A stretch of 43,790 bases of DNA from NCBI GenBank assembly GCA_016787805.1, contig JAEUTY010000043.1:1-43790 (forward strand), read 5' to 3'. The notes beneath the pieces were generated by a model that ran no database searches, was not told where the DNA came from, and saw only the letters and a list, made by a program, of their open reading frames with translations. Shown in pieces: positions 16,298 to 24,448 of this stretch. This DNA comes from Flavobacterium sp. Its GTDB lineage: Bacteria; Bacteroidota; Bacteroidia; Flavobacteriales; Flavobacteriaceae. The position numbers were made by a program, and so were the translations under genes. Position 1 is the stretch's first letter. The number at the start of each line of letters is the position of its first letter.

Positions 16298-17296
16298 TTA
16301 CAAAGACCCACGCAAAATCAGTCGATTTTCATTTTCAATCTGTTCTTTTTTGTTTTCCAAAATCATATTGGCCAGTAGTTTTCCCATGGCTTTAAAATCT
16401 GTTGAAATAGTTGTAATGCCATTTTCAACAACTTTTTTCAACGGTGTTTCATTGTAGGATATAATTCCAAAATCAGTTCCCAATTGCAACAACTGCGCTT
16501 TCGATTGTTCAATCACTCTAACCAAATCGCGATCATCGGGAATGACATACACTTCGCCATCCTTAATTTCTCGATTGGTGAATTCAGCACTAATTTCAAA
16601 TGGAATGGAATAATCAATACAAAATTTTTCAAACCCAATTTTCATTCCTAATGGCTCTCGAAAACCTGGAAAAATAAGCACCATTTTTTGGTATTTATTC
16701 AAAAGTGGTTTTGCTTCCACAAGTGCATTGTACATGTCTTTCACAAAATTTTGATGTACTGAAGGATAGTCATTCAACTCTGAATTGGTCTGGTCTAAAA
16801 CGTATACATCGTGCTTTGGCAATGTTTTTATTATGGCAGCGGCTTCAATCAAATTCGTTGGCATCACAATATATTTAGAATAGCTACCATTGCTTTCATT
16901 TACTAATTTCTTGAACATATTGGCATTAAAATGGTGAAAGAAAATATCAATTTGCGCCTTATTATTGATGGCCTCCAAAAAAGAGGTGTAAATATCTTCC
17001 TTGAAGCTATTCAACTCATCAAAAAGAAGAAAATAGCGTTGTTCGAAACTAAATTCTACGCTTTTTACATAATAGCCTTTACCTAAAATTGAGTAGATAA
17101 TTCCACGTTTCTTGAGCTCGTCATAAGCCAACAAAACCGTGTCTCGTGAAATAGAAAATTCCAAACTAATTTTGTTTACCGAAGGCAATTTGTCTCCACG
17201 TTGCAATCGATTTTCAGCTATAGCTACTTCAACCGAAAGCACAATTTGCTTGTACTTAGGTATGGCCGAATTCATATCAATAGTAACAATTTTCAT
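16298..17296 (-). CDS. GntR-family regulator with periplasmic-binding-protein-like sensor domain
   Basis: 332 residues from the ATG at 17296 (MKIVTIDMNSAIPKYKQIVL); an upstream TTG in frame adds eight residues that look non-coding. Residues about 10-76 are a winged helix-turn-helix of the GntR type (LQRGDKLPSVNKISLEFSIS, RDTVLLAYDELKKRGIIYS, GKGYYV). Residues about 85-332 resemble the LacI/ribose-binding-protein effector fold (VMPTNLIEAA, GTDFGIISYNETPLKKVVEN, TTISTDFKAMGKLLANMILE). This combination is common among Bacteroidetes sugar regulators. It is divergent from galM, so it most likely controls the galactan/galactose genes in response to galactose or a related sugar. That target is inferred from position. 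Confidence 0.85.
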   Translation of the reverse strand: MKIVTIDMNSAIPKYKQIVLSVEVAIAENRLQRGDKLPSVNKISLEFSISRDTVLLAYDELKKRGIIYSILGKGYYVKSVEFSFEQRYFLLFDELNSFKEDIYTSFLEAINNKAQIDIFFHHFNANMFKKLVNESNGSYSKYIVMPTNLIEAAAIIKTLPKHDVYVLDQTNSELNDYPSVHQNFVKDMYNALVEAKPLLNKYQKMVLIFPGFREPLGMKIGFEKFCIDYSIPFEISAEFTNREIKDGEVYVIPDDRDLVRVIEQSKAQLLQLGTDFGIISYNETPLKKVVENGITTISTDFKAMGKLLANMILENKKEQIENENRLILRGSL

Positions 17297-17309
17297 AAAA
17301 ATAGAATTA

Positions 17310-17347
17310 ACTGGTGGCAAGATACAATAAAACTGGTAGGTACTGGT
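17310..17347. promoter_or_regulatory. Candidate operator: three phased ACTGGT repeats
   Basis: ACTGGT occurs at 17310, 17332 and 17342 in the 103-base divergent gap between the GntR regulator and galM. The spacings are 22 and 10 bases, close to two and one helical turns. The last copy ends 23 bases before a TACATTTG -7 box (17370-17377) of galM. Binding by the adjacent regulator is inferred. Confidence 0.45.
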
Positions 17348-17369
17348 ATGGTTTTGAAAAAAATCTTTT

Positions 17370-17377
17370 TACATTTG
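17370..17377 (+). promoter_or_regulatory. Candidate -7 box of the galactan/galactose operon
   Basis: TACATTTG fits TAnnTTTG and lies 22 bases before the galM ATG. The nearest upstream TTTG (17353) leaves only 13 bases of spacer, shorter than usual, so the promoter may need activation. Confidence 0.45.
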
Positions 17378-17399
17378 GTATCAGATTGACAAAAATCGC

Positions 17400-18443
17400 A
17401 TGCAAAACAATCATTTTTCACATTTAGAAGAGGATAAAATTATCAAATCATTCGGAAACCATCCTAATGGTAATGTTGTTTATTGCTATACATTGACCAA
17501 TTCGAATGGCATTGAAATGAATGTACTGAATTACGGCGCGATAATACAATCACTAAAAATTCCAACTTCAGCAACTACCAAAGTCGATGTTGTGCTGGGC
17601 TTTGATTCGGCAGAAGATTATTTTAATTCGTTTGATTTATCGAGCGCTCCTTATCTTGGGGCAATAGTGGGTCGCTTTGCAGGAAGAATCAATGAAGCTA
17701 AATTTGTCTTAAATAACCAAGAAATTCAGCTCACCAAAAACCACAACCAACACCAATTACATGGTGGAAATTTAGGCTTTAGTAAAGCTTTTTGGGAAGT
17801 GATTGCACTCTCATCAAACACTATTACTTTGCAGTATATCAGTGCAGATAACGAAGAAAATTATCCTGGAGAAGTCGCCACACAAGTCACCTATTCCATT
17901 ACAGACAATAATGAACTAAAAGTAGAAATGACAGCTACTTCTTCTCAAGATACAATAATTAATTTGACTCAACACAGTTATTTCAACTTGGATGGACATT
18001 CTGAAACCATTGAAAATCAAGAAGTTTTTATCAAATCAAATGCTATTTTAGAAACTAATTCAGAGAACATTCCAACAGGAAAACTCATATCTTTAAGGAA
18101 TCATTCGCTCGATTTTTCATCGCCTAAAAAATGTCCGTTACCAATTGACAACACCTTTATAATAGATAATTCCACCGAATCCAAAGCACAACTTTTTAGT
18201 TTGAAAAACAAGTTAAAAATGGCTGTCTTCACTAACCAACCTGCTATTCATGTGTATGTTGGTGGAAATTGTTTTGGCAAAATAAAAGGAAAAGAAAACA
18301 CCAATTACCATACAACCAGTGGAATATGTTTTGAAGCACAAAATTACCCCGATGCACCTAATCATGCTGATTTTCCGAGTGCCATTTTGAAAAAAAATGA
18401 CACTTATAAGCACCAAACCATTTTTAAATTTGAATCACTCTAA
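17400..18443 (+). CDS. galM: Aldose 1-epimerase (galactose mutarotase)
   Basis: 347 residues. It interconverts alpha and beta anomers of galactose or glucose to supply galactokinase. Motifs: NYGAIIQSLKIP, GAIVGRFAGRINEAKF (88-102), HQLHGGNLGFSKAFWEV (118-133), NLTQHSYFNLDGH with catalytic-type His192, and GICFEAQNYPDAPN with catalytic-type Glu312. No signal peptide is seen, so it is cytoplasmic. It is the first gene of the run galM to symporter, with two bases before the next start. Confidence 0.93.
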   Translation: MQNNHFSHLEEDKIIKSFGNHPNGNVVYCYTLTNSNGIEMNVLNYGAIIQSLKIPTSATTKVDVVLGFDSAEDYFNSFDLSSAPYLGAIVGRFAGRINEAKFVLNNQEIQLTKNHNQHQLHGGNLGFSKAFWEVIALSSNTITLQYISADNEENYPGEVATQVTYSITDNNELKVEMTATSSQDTIINLTQHSYFNLDGHSETIENQEVFIKSNAILETNSENIPTGKLISLRNHSLDFSSPKKCPLPIDNTFIIDNSTESKAQLFSLKNKLKMAVFTNQPAIHVYVGGNCFGKIKGKENTNYHTTSGICFEAQNYPDAPNHADFPSAILKKNDTYKHQTIFKFESL

Positions 18444-18445
18444 CT

Positions 18446-19537
18446 ATGAAAAAGTCAACACTATTACTTCTTGTCTCTTTATTGCTTTTGGCAACATTGC
18501 AATTCTCTTGTTCTAAAGAGGAAGCAACAACAGCACCAGAACCAACTCCTGAAGACTCATTCATCAGAGCCGCCGATATTTCATTCATCCCATTAATTGA
18601 AAGCGAAGGAACCGTATACAAATACAACGGCGTTGCGCAAAACCCTTTAGCTACATTAAAAAATGCAGGTTGCAATACCGTCCGCATTCGTTTATGGAAA
18701 ACACCTAGTGTAAACCAATCTACTTTCAACGAAGTAAAAGCATTAGCCATTAGAGCCCGCCAATCTGGATTGAAAGTTTGGCTTTCCGTTCATTACTCAG
18801 ACACATGGGCTGATCCTGGAGCGCAAACTACTCCCGCTGAATGGGCGAGTTTGTCTTTTAACGATTTGAAAACAGCGGCTAATAATTACACTTCCACTAT
18901 TTTGACGGAAATTCAACCCGATATCATTCAAATTGGCAACGAAATCAACAGCGGATTACTTTGGCCACAAGGACATTTAATCAACAACGAATCGCAGTGT
19001 TTGCAATTACTTTCAACTATTAGCAATACGATTAGAACACAGTCTCCCAATACCAAAATTATGTTACATTATGCCGGAATTGGTTCAGGAGCTACTTGGT
19101 TTTTCAACAAAGTAAGTTCCATCAATTACGATTATATTGGTTTATCTTATTATCCAGTTTGGCACGGAAAAATTTTATCTGACGTAACCAACACGATTAA
19201 TACATTAGGTCAAACCCACAACAAAAAAGTCTTGATTGCCGAAACCGCTTATCCATTTACTTTAAATTGGAACGATTGGACCAATAATATTGTTGGTTTA
19301 CAAGACCAACTTATTCCAGGTTACCCAGCCTCAAATTCTGGTCAAAGAAGCTTTGTGTTGGCCATTAAAAACACTTTGAAACAATCAACTTACGGTCAAG
19401 GATTTTGTTATTGGGGTGGCGAATGGGTTGCTTTTCGCGGACCACAATCAACCAATGGCTCGCCGTTTGAAAACCAAGCTTTGTGGGATTTTAACAATAA
19501 TTCACTTCCTGTAATGGAAGCTTTTAGTCAAAATTAA
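18446..19537 (+). CDS. GH53 endo-beta-1,4-galactanase, lipoprotein (first copy)
   Basis: 363 residues. The lipoprotein signal has Cys22 (LQFSC) followed by SKEEA; the acidic residues right after the Cys resemble the lipoprotein export signal for surface display in Bacteroidetes. The GH53 barrel shows NTVRIRLWKTP, VHYSDTWADPGAQTTPAEW (115-133), IQIGNEINSGLLWP with acid/base-type Glu166, GLSYYPVWHG, and VLIAETAYPF with nucleophile-type Glu266. It would cut beta-1,4-galactan or arabinogalactan I outside the cell. The second GH53 gene starts two bases after its stop. Confidence 0.9.
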   Translation: MKKSTLLLLVSLLLLATLQFSCSKEEATTAPEPTPEDSFIRAADISFIPLIESEGTVYKYNGVAQNPLATLKNAGCNTVRIRLWKTPSVNQSTFNEVKALAIRARQSGLKVWLSVHYSDTWADPGAQTTPAEWASLSFNDLKTAANNYTSTILTEIQPDIIQIGNEINSGLLWPQGHLINNESQCLQLLSTISNTIRTQSPNTKIMLHYAGIGSGATWFFNKVSSINYDYIGLSYYPVWHGKILSDVTNTINTLGQTHNKKVLIAETAYPFTLNWNDWTNNIVGLQDQLIPGYPASNSGQRSFVLAIKNTLKQSTYGQGFCYWGGEWVAFRGPQSTNGSPFENQALWDFNNNSLPVMEAFSQN

Positions 19538-19539
19538 GG

Positions 19540-20559
19540 ATGAAAAACTACTTTTTTTTAGCAATTACAATTTTACTTTTCAGTTCCTGTGCCACTTCGC
19601 AACAAGCCACAAAAAATACATTTGCCAAAGGCGCCGATGTAGGTTGGTTACCGCAAATGGAAGCTACGGGTTATCAATTTTATGATTCTAATGGTGAGAA
19701 AAAAGACTGTTTACAATTGTTCAAAGACCGCGGCATGAACAGTATTCGTTTACGTGTTTTTGTGAATCCCAGCGACGATAAAGCCAGCGGACATTGTAGC
19801 AAAGAAGAAACCATTACAATGGCTTTACGTGCTCACAAAATGGGCATGCGCGTGATGATTGACTTTCATTACAGTGACTCATGGGCCGATCCTGCCAAGC
19901 AAAACAAACCCGCTGCATGGAAAAATCATTCGTTTACCGAATTATTAAACGACGTTTACGGCCACACATTTGATGTGATTAACAGTTTGAAAAATGCAGG
20001 TGTGACTCCAGAATGGGTACAAATTGGCAATGAAATTCCAGGTGGAATGCTTTGGCCCGATGGAAGTACTGAAAATTGGCTACAATTAGGTCAATTACTC
20101 AACAAAGGTTATGATGCAGTTAAAGCCGTTGACCAAAATATCAAAGTCATTGTGCATGTAGACGAAGGCAACAACAACGCCAAATTCCGAACTTTCTTTG
20201 ACAATGCCTCTGCTCAAAAAGTGCGATACGATATAATTGGACTATCCTATTATCCGTATTGGATTAAAAAAGATTACTCTGAAACTATAGCTGACTTACA
20301 ATTCAACCTTAATGACATGGCGCAACGCTACAATAAAGAAGTCATGATTGTTGAAGTCGGTGGCGAAGACGATAAAATTCAAAACACCTACGAACTTTTA
20401 GCCGCCACGATTAAAGCGGTAAAAAATGTCCCTAACAACAAAGGCATTGGTGTTTTGTATTGGGAACCGCAAGGCGCCAGAAGCTGGAGTCAATATGCTT
20501 TGAGTGCTTGGTTGCCCGACGGAAAGCCATCGCCAGCATTAGATGCATTTAAAGAATAA
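19540..20559 (+). CDS. GH53 endo-beta-1,4-galactanase, lipoprotein (second copy)
   Basis: 339 residues. Lipobox LFSSC (Cys17) is followed by ATSQQATK without acidic residues, which suggests the periplasmic face of the outer membrane. Motifs: FAKGADVGWLPQMEATGYQF, NSIRLRVFVNP, IDFHYSDSWADPAKQNKPAAW (107-127), VQIGNEIPGGMLWPDG with Glu165, GLSYYPYW, and VMIVEVGGEDD with Glu272. It is more typical of GH53 than the first copy and clearly diverged from it, so this is not a recent tandem duplication. A division of labour (surface versus periplasm) is inference. Confidence 0.92.
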   Translation: MKNYFFLAITILLFSSCATSQQATKNTFAKGADVGWLPQMEATGYQFYDSNGEKKDCLQLFKDRGMNSIRLRVFVNPSDDKASGHCSKEETITMALRAHKMGMRVMIDFHYSDSWADPAKQNKPAAWKNHSFTELLNDVYGHTFDVINSLKNAGVTPEWVQIGNEIPGGMLWPDGSTENWLQLGQLLNKGYDAVKAVDQNIKVIVHVDEGNNNAKFRTFFDNASAQKVRYDIIGLSYYPYWIKKDYSETIADLQFNLNDMAQRYNKEVMIVEVGGEDDKIQNTYELLAATIKAVKNVPNNKGIGVLYWEPQGARSWSQYALSAWLPDGKPSPALDAFKE

Positions 20560-20574
20560 CCACACCGTTCATTT

Positions 20575-22983
20575 ATGAAAAAAATAATCCATAATAGTAT
20601 TTTCCTCCTTCTCTTTTTCCTTTGTTGGTTTGGAAATGCGCAAGAAAAAATAAGCCTCGATGAAGATTGGCGATTCCACTTTGGCCACGCATCCAACCCT
20701 GAAAAAGATTTTGATTATAGCAACAAGTTGTTACACCACAAATCCAATGTGTATGAAACAACTATCGTTAATCCAAAATATGTCGATACCACTTGGCGTA
20801 AAATAAACGTGCCACACGATTGGGTGGTGGAACTTCCTTTTGTTAAATCATCCACACACGAAATGGATTCACATGGTTACAAACCCATTGGCGGTCCGTA
20901 TCCTGAAACGAGCATTGGTTGGTATAGAAAACATTTTACCGTAGAAAAATCCAAAAGTGACAAACGATTTGAACTCCAATTCGACGGTATCTATCGCAAT
21001 GCAACCATTTGGCTCAACGGTTTTTATGTCGGCACCAACTTTAGCGGGTATGTCGGCAACTCCTACGATGTTTCAGATTACATCAATTTTGAAAGCGACA
21101 ATGTAATCGTTATTCGAGTAGATGCCACGCAAGCAGAAGGTTGGTTTTACGAAGGCGCAGGCATTTACCGACACGTTTGGCTCAACATTACAGACAAAAT
21201 TCATATTCCTCAAGGTGGTCTTTTTGTCCATTCGGAAGTAAATGGTAAAAACGCAACCGTCAGCATTGAAACAACAGTTCAAAACAACCAACTTAAAAAT
21301 GCCAATTGTACTGTTTATTCGTATATCACTGACAGAAACGGAAAAGTACTCGCTCAAACCTCTGAGCAAAAACTATCATTGGGAATTAATAAAAACGAAA
21401 CGGTTAAAAATAAAGTAAACCTAAACAATGTGCGTCTTTGGTCACTAAAAGATCCGTATTTGTATCGTGTAATTTCTGTAGTGAAATCAGGAAATGAAAT
21501 CGTTCATCAAACCAAAACCCGATTTGGCGTGCGAACCGTAACTTTTGATGCTACTGAAGGTTTCTTCCTCAACGGAAAACACCTCAAAATTAAAGGCACC
21601 AACAACCATCAAGATCATGCCGGAATTGGCAGTGCGCTCCCTGATTACATGCAATATTACCGTATTAAATTACTCAAAAAAATGGGTTCCAACTCATATC
21701 GATCCAGCCACAACGCTCCTACTCCCGAGCTATTAGAAGCCTGCGACAGTTTGGGAATGTTGGTACTCGATGAACAGCGATTACTCAACAGTAGCCCAGA
21801 ATATGTAGATCAATTTAAACGATTAATTCTTCGCGACCGCAACCATCCTTCGGTATTTTTATGGTCGATTGGTAACGAAGAGCAAAATATTCAAGGCAAT
21901 GACTATGGGAAACGAATTGCACAATCGCTTCTTGCCATTCAACGCGATTTAGACCCCACACGAACGAGTACGTATGCCGCCGATATGGGCAATGATTTCA
22001 AAGGAGTGAATGAAGTCATCCCGATTCGCGGCTTCAATTACCGTCAATTTGCCGTGGCCGATTATCATCGCGATCATCCCAACCAACCGGTTTTAGGAAC
22101 CGAAATGGGAAGCACCGTGACTACTCGAGGTATTTACGAAAAAGACGAAATCCGAGCCTATGTGCCCGACCAAGACATTACGCATCCGTGGTGGGCAAGC
22201 AAAGCGGAAGATTGGTGGAAATTAGCTGCCGAAAACAAGTATTGGCTGGGCGGTTACGTTTGGACCGGATTTGACTATCGTGGCGAACCCACGCCTTACA
22301 AATGGCCAAATATCAATTCGCATTTTGGTATTTTAGACGTTTGTGGTTTCCCAAAAAACATTTACTACTACTACCAAAGTTGGTGGACCGACGAAGACGT
22401 TTTACACATTTCTCCGCATTGGAATTGGCCAGAAAAAACAGGAAAACCCATTGATGTTTGGGTGAATTCCAACGCCGACGAAGTGGAATTGCTTTTAAAC
22501 GGAAAAAGTTTGGGCAAAAAAACTATGCCACGTAACAGCCATTTGCAATGGAATGTAACCTATGAACCGGGTACATTAGAAGCCATTGGTTATAAAAAAG
22601 GACGAGAAATTAAAACTAAAGTTGAAACCACCGGACGCGCTTTCAATGTGGAAATGATCCCCGACAAAACCACATTGTTGGCCGACGGTAAAGATGCAAC
22701 AGTAGTCAATATTTCAATTACTGACGAACAAGGACGCGAAGTTCCTATTGCAGACAATAGGGTGAAATTCTATATTTCAGGCGATGCCAAAATCATCGGT
22801 TTAGGCAATGGTGATCCAAGTTCACACGAACCTGACAAATGCCAAGATGGAGCATGGCAACGCAGCGCATTCAACGGAAAATGCCAAGTTATTATTCAAG
22901 CTGGCAAGAAAGGTGGAACAGTAGTTTTGGAAGCCAAAGCCAACGGACTCAATTCTGCAAAAGTAAATTTAAATGTTAATTAA
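20575..22983 (+). CDS. GH2 beta-galactosidase, secreted
   Basis: 802 residues with a signal peptide ending near FGNAQ (residue 23), so probably periplasmic. It has a sugar-binding jelly roll (about 30-205; GWYRKHF, WLNGFYVGTNFSGY, EGWFYEGAGIYRHVWL), an immunoglobulin-like domain (about 210-325), then the GH2 barrel. The barrel shows GTNNHQDHAGIG, RSSHNAPTPELLEACDSLGM, WSIGNEEQ with acid/base-type Glu435, and VLGTEMGS with nucleophile-type Glu510. C-terminal beta domains (about 620-802) carry DVWVNSNADEVELLLNGKSL. It would release galactose from galacto-oligosaccharides produced by the GH53 enzymes. Fifteen bases separate it from the upstream gene; 243 bases holding a repeat separate it from galK. 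Confidence 0.92.
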   Translation: MKKIIHNSIFLLLFFLCWFGNAQEKISLDEDWRFHFGHASNPEKDFDYSNKLLHHKSNVYETTIVNPKYVDTTWRKINVPHDWVVELPFVKSSTHEMDSHGYKPIGGPYPETSIGWYRKHFTVEKSKSDKRFELQFDGIYRNATIWLNGFYVGTNFSGYVGNSYDVSDYINFESDNVIVIRVDATQAEGWFYEGAGIYRHVWLNITDKIHIPQGGLFVHSEVNGKNATVSIETTVQNNQLKNANCTVYSYITDRNGKVLAQTSEQKLSLGINKNETVKNKVNLNNVRLWSLKDPYLYRVISVVKSGNEIVHQTKTRFGVRTVTFDATEGFFLNGKHLKIKGTNNHQDHAGIGSALPDYMQYYRIKLLKKMGSNSYRSSHNAPTPELLEACDSLGMLVLDEQRLLNSSPEYVDQFKRLILRDRNHPSVFLWSIGNEEQNIQGNDYGKRIAQSLLAIQRDLDPTRTSTYAADMGNDFKGVNEVIPIRGFNYRQFAVADYHRDHPNQPVLGTEMGSTVTTRGIYEKDEIRAYVPDQDITHPWWASKAEDWWKLAAENKYWLGGYVWTGFDYRGEPTPYKWPNINSHFGILDVCGFPKNIYYYYQSWWTDEDVLHISPHWNWPEKTGKPIDVWVNSNADEVELLLNGKSLGKKTMPRNSHLQWNVTYEPGTLEAIGYKKGREIKTKVETTGRAFNVEMIPDKTTLLADGKDATVVNISITDEQGREVPIADNRVKFYISGDAKIIGLGNGDPSSHEPDKCQDGAWQRSAFNGKCQVIIQAGKKGGTVVLEAKANGLNSAKVNLNVN

Positions 22984-22997
22984 TGGAATTACGATTT

Positions 22998-23173
22998 GGG
23001 CGTTCCCACAAGGGTCGGGCTTTCCGTTGCAATCTGTCATTGCGAGCTTGAAGAAGCGTGGCAATCTCAAAAATAATACAGAAGCTCGCAACGACAGGAT
23101 TTTCACTGCAAATGCGAAGCATTCACTGAACACAAATAAAAAATAAACTCTTGGTGAAGTAATCCCTAACGCG
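22998..23173 (+). repeat. Palindromic intergenic repeat (copy A) with a nested second hairpin
   Basis: The outer frame reads GGGCGTTCCC...GGGTCGGGCTTTCCGTTGCAATC at the left and AGGATTTTCACTGCAA...AATCCCTAACGCGC at the right, the same frame as copy B (43516-43640). Inserted at its centre is an independent inverted repeat: 23034-23049 pairs with 23082-23097 with one mismatch (CTGTCATTGCGAGCTT / AAGCTCGCAACGACAG). That insert resembles the widely dispersed GTCATTGCGAGxxxGAAGCAATCTC repeats. It lies between the GH2 gene and galK. Confidence 0.75.
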
Positions 23174-23226
23174 CATTTACATCATTATAGAACTCAAACT
23201 TTTTAAAAAGTAGTATTACATTCCAA

Positions 23227-24429
23227 ATGAAGAAAAAATTAATTCACGATACACAAACCCATTTTGAACAATTGTTTCAAAAAAAACCCGATGCGATTTT
23301 CCTTTCGCCCGGAAGAATCAATATCATTGGCGAACACGTTGATTACAACGATGGTTTTGTATTACCCGCCGCAATCAACAAATACATCTGTTTTGCGGTT
23401 TCCAAAAACGAGACTTCTCAATGTACTATCATCGCAAAAGATTTAAGTGACAATTACTCGTTTGATTTAAATGCCGACTTGAAACCCATTGATAAAATGT
23501 GGGTCAATTATATTTTAGGTGTTTTACATCAACTCAAAGCAATTCAACCATTTACAAAAGGAATGAATATCGTGTTCAGCAGTACTATTCCAATGGGCGC
23601 TGGACTTTCTTCGTCTGCGGCTTTAGAATGTGGCATTGCTTATGCAACTAATAAATTGTACGATTTGGGTTTATCCCGCAAGGAAATTGCCGTTATTGGT
23701 CAACAATCCGAACATACATTTGCTGGTGTCAATTGCGGCATCATGGATCAATTTGCTTCGGTATTTGGCAAAAAAAACAGCGTAATTCAACTCGATTGTA
23801 CTTCATTGGAACATCAGTATCACAAAGCCGAATTCAAAGAATATTCGTTACTTTTATTGGATAGTAATGTGAAACATACCCATTTAACTTCAGGTTACAA
23901 TGATCGAAGAAAAGAAGTGGAAGAAGGTTTGGACATCATCAAGAATCATTTTCCAGAAGTGACTAGTTTTAGAAATTGTACTGAAAAAATGATCATTGAT
24001 TTGAAAGCCGAATTGGGCGAAATTCGTTTCAAACGTTGTCATTTTGTAGTCAACGAAATCCAGCGCGTACACGAAGCCGTAAAAACTTTAGAGCAAGGTA
24101 ACTTCAGACGTTTAGGAAAATTAATGTCGCTTACTCACAAAGGTCTCTCGGAAGATTACGAAGTAAGTTGCGATGAAATTGATTTTTTAGTACGAACAGC
24201 ACAATTTGAAAAATCAGTATTAGGCGCTCGTATGATGGGCGGCGGATTTGGTGGTTGCTCCATCAACTTAGTCAAAAAAGGAAGCGAAAACGAGTTGATT
24301 GAAAAAATTTCTAACTTGTACAAAAAAGAATTCAACATCGAATTGAAAGCCTACAAAATTAAAATCGCCAAAGGCACAACACAGTATAAAACTCCTAACA
24401 GGTTTACAAAACCTGTTAGGTCTAATTAG
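23227..24429 (+). CDS. galK: Galactokinase
   Basis: 400 residues. It phosphorylates galactose at C1 with ATP, the first Leloir step, in the cytoplasm. Motifs: galactokinase signature GRINIIGEHVDYNDG (29-43), GHMP ATP-binding PMGAGLSSSAALE (121-133), catalytic-type Asp173 in CGIMDQFASVFG, and the C-terminal GHMP motif MMGGGFGGCSINLV. The last 11 residues (PNRFTKPVRSN) are encoded by a palindrome (24394-24420) and are not family-like, so the tail is an added extension. Nineteen bases separate it from galT. Confidence 0.95.
   Translation: MKKKLIHDTQTHFEQLFQKKPDAIFLSPGRINIIGEHVDYNDGFVLPAAINKYICFAVSKNETSQCTIIAKDLSDNYSFDLNADLKPIDKMWVNYILGVLHQLKAIQPFTKGMNIVFSSTIPMGAGLSSSAALECGIAYATNKLYDLGLSRKEIAVIGQQSEHTFAGVNCGIMDQFASVFGKKNSVIQLDCTSLEHQYHKAEFKEYSLLLLDSNVKHTHLTSGYNDRRKEVEEGLDIIKNHFPEVTSFRNCTEKMIIDLKAELGEIRFKRCHFVVNEIQRVHEAVKTLEQGNFRRLGKLMSLTHKGLSEDYEVSCDEIDFLVRTAQFEKSVLGARMMGGGFGGCSINLVKKGSENELIEKISNLYKKEFNIELKAYKIKIAKGTTQYKTPNRFTKPVRSN
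24394..24420. repeat. Palindrome inside the 3' end of galK
   Basis: CCTAACAGGTTT-ACA-AAACCTGTTAGG: 12 perfect pairs with a three-base loop, read through in frame by galK as PNRFTKPVR. A related core (AACCTGTTAG) occurs in the hairpin after the MiaE gene at 43481-43490. Confidence 0.85.
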
Positions 24430-24448
24430 TTGAATTGGAAAAAGTAAA

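Noticed and set aside
16167-16457. Open frame of 96 codons running from the second tRNA-like copy into the regulator gene
   Set aside because: Its first half is translated tRNA-like and terminator sequence and the rest is antisense to the GntR-type regulator.
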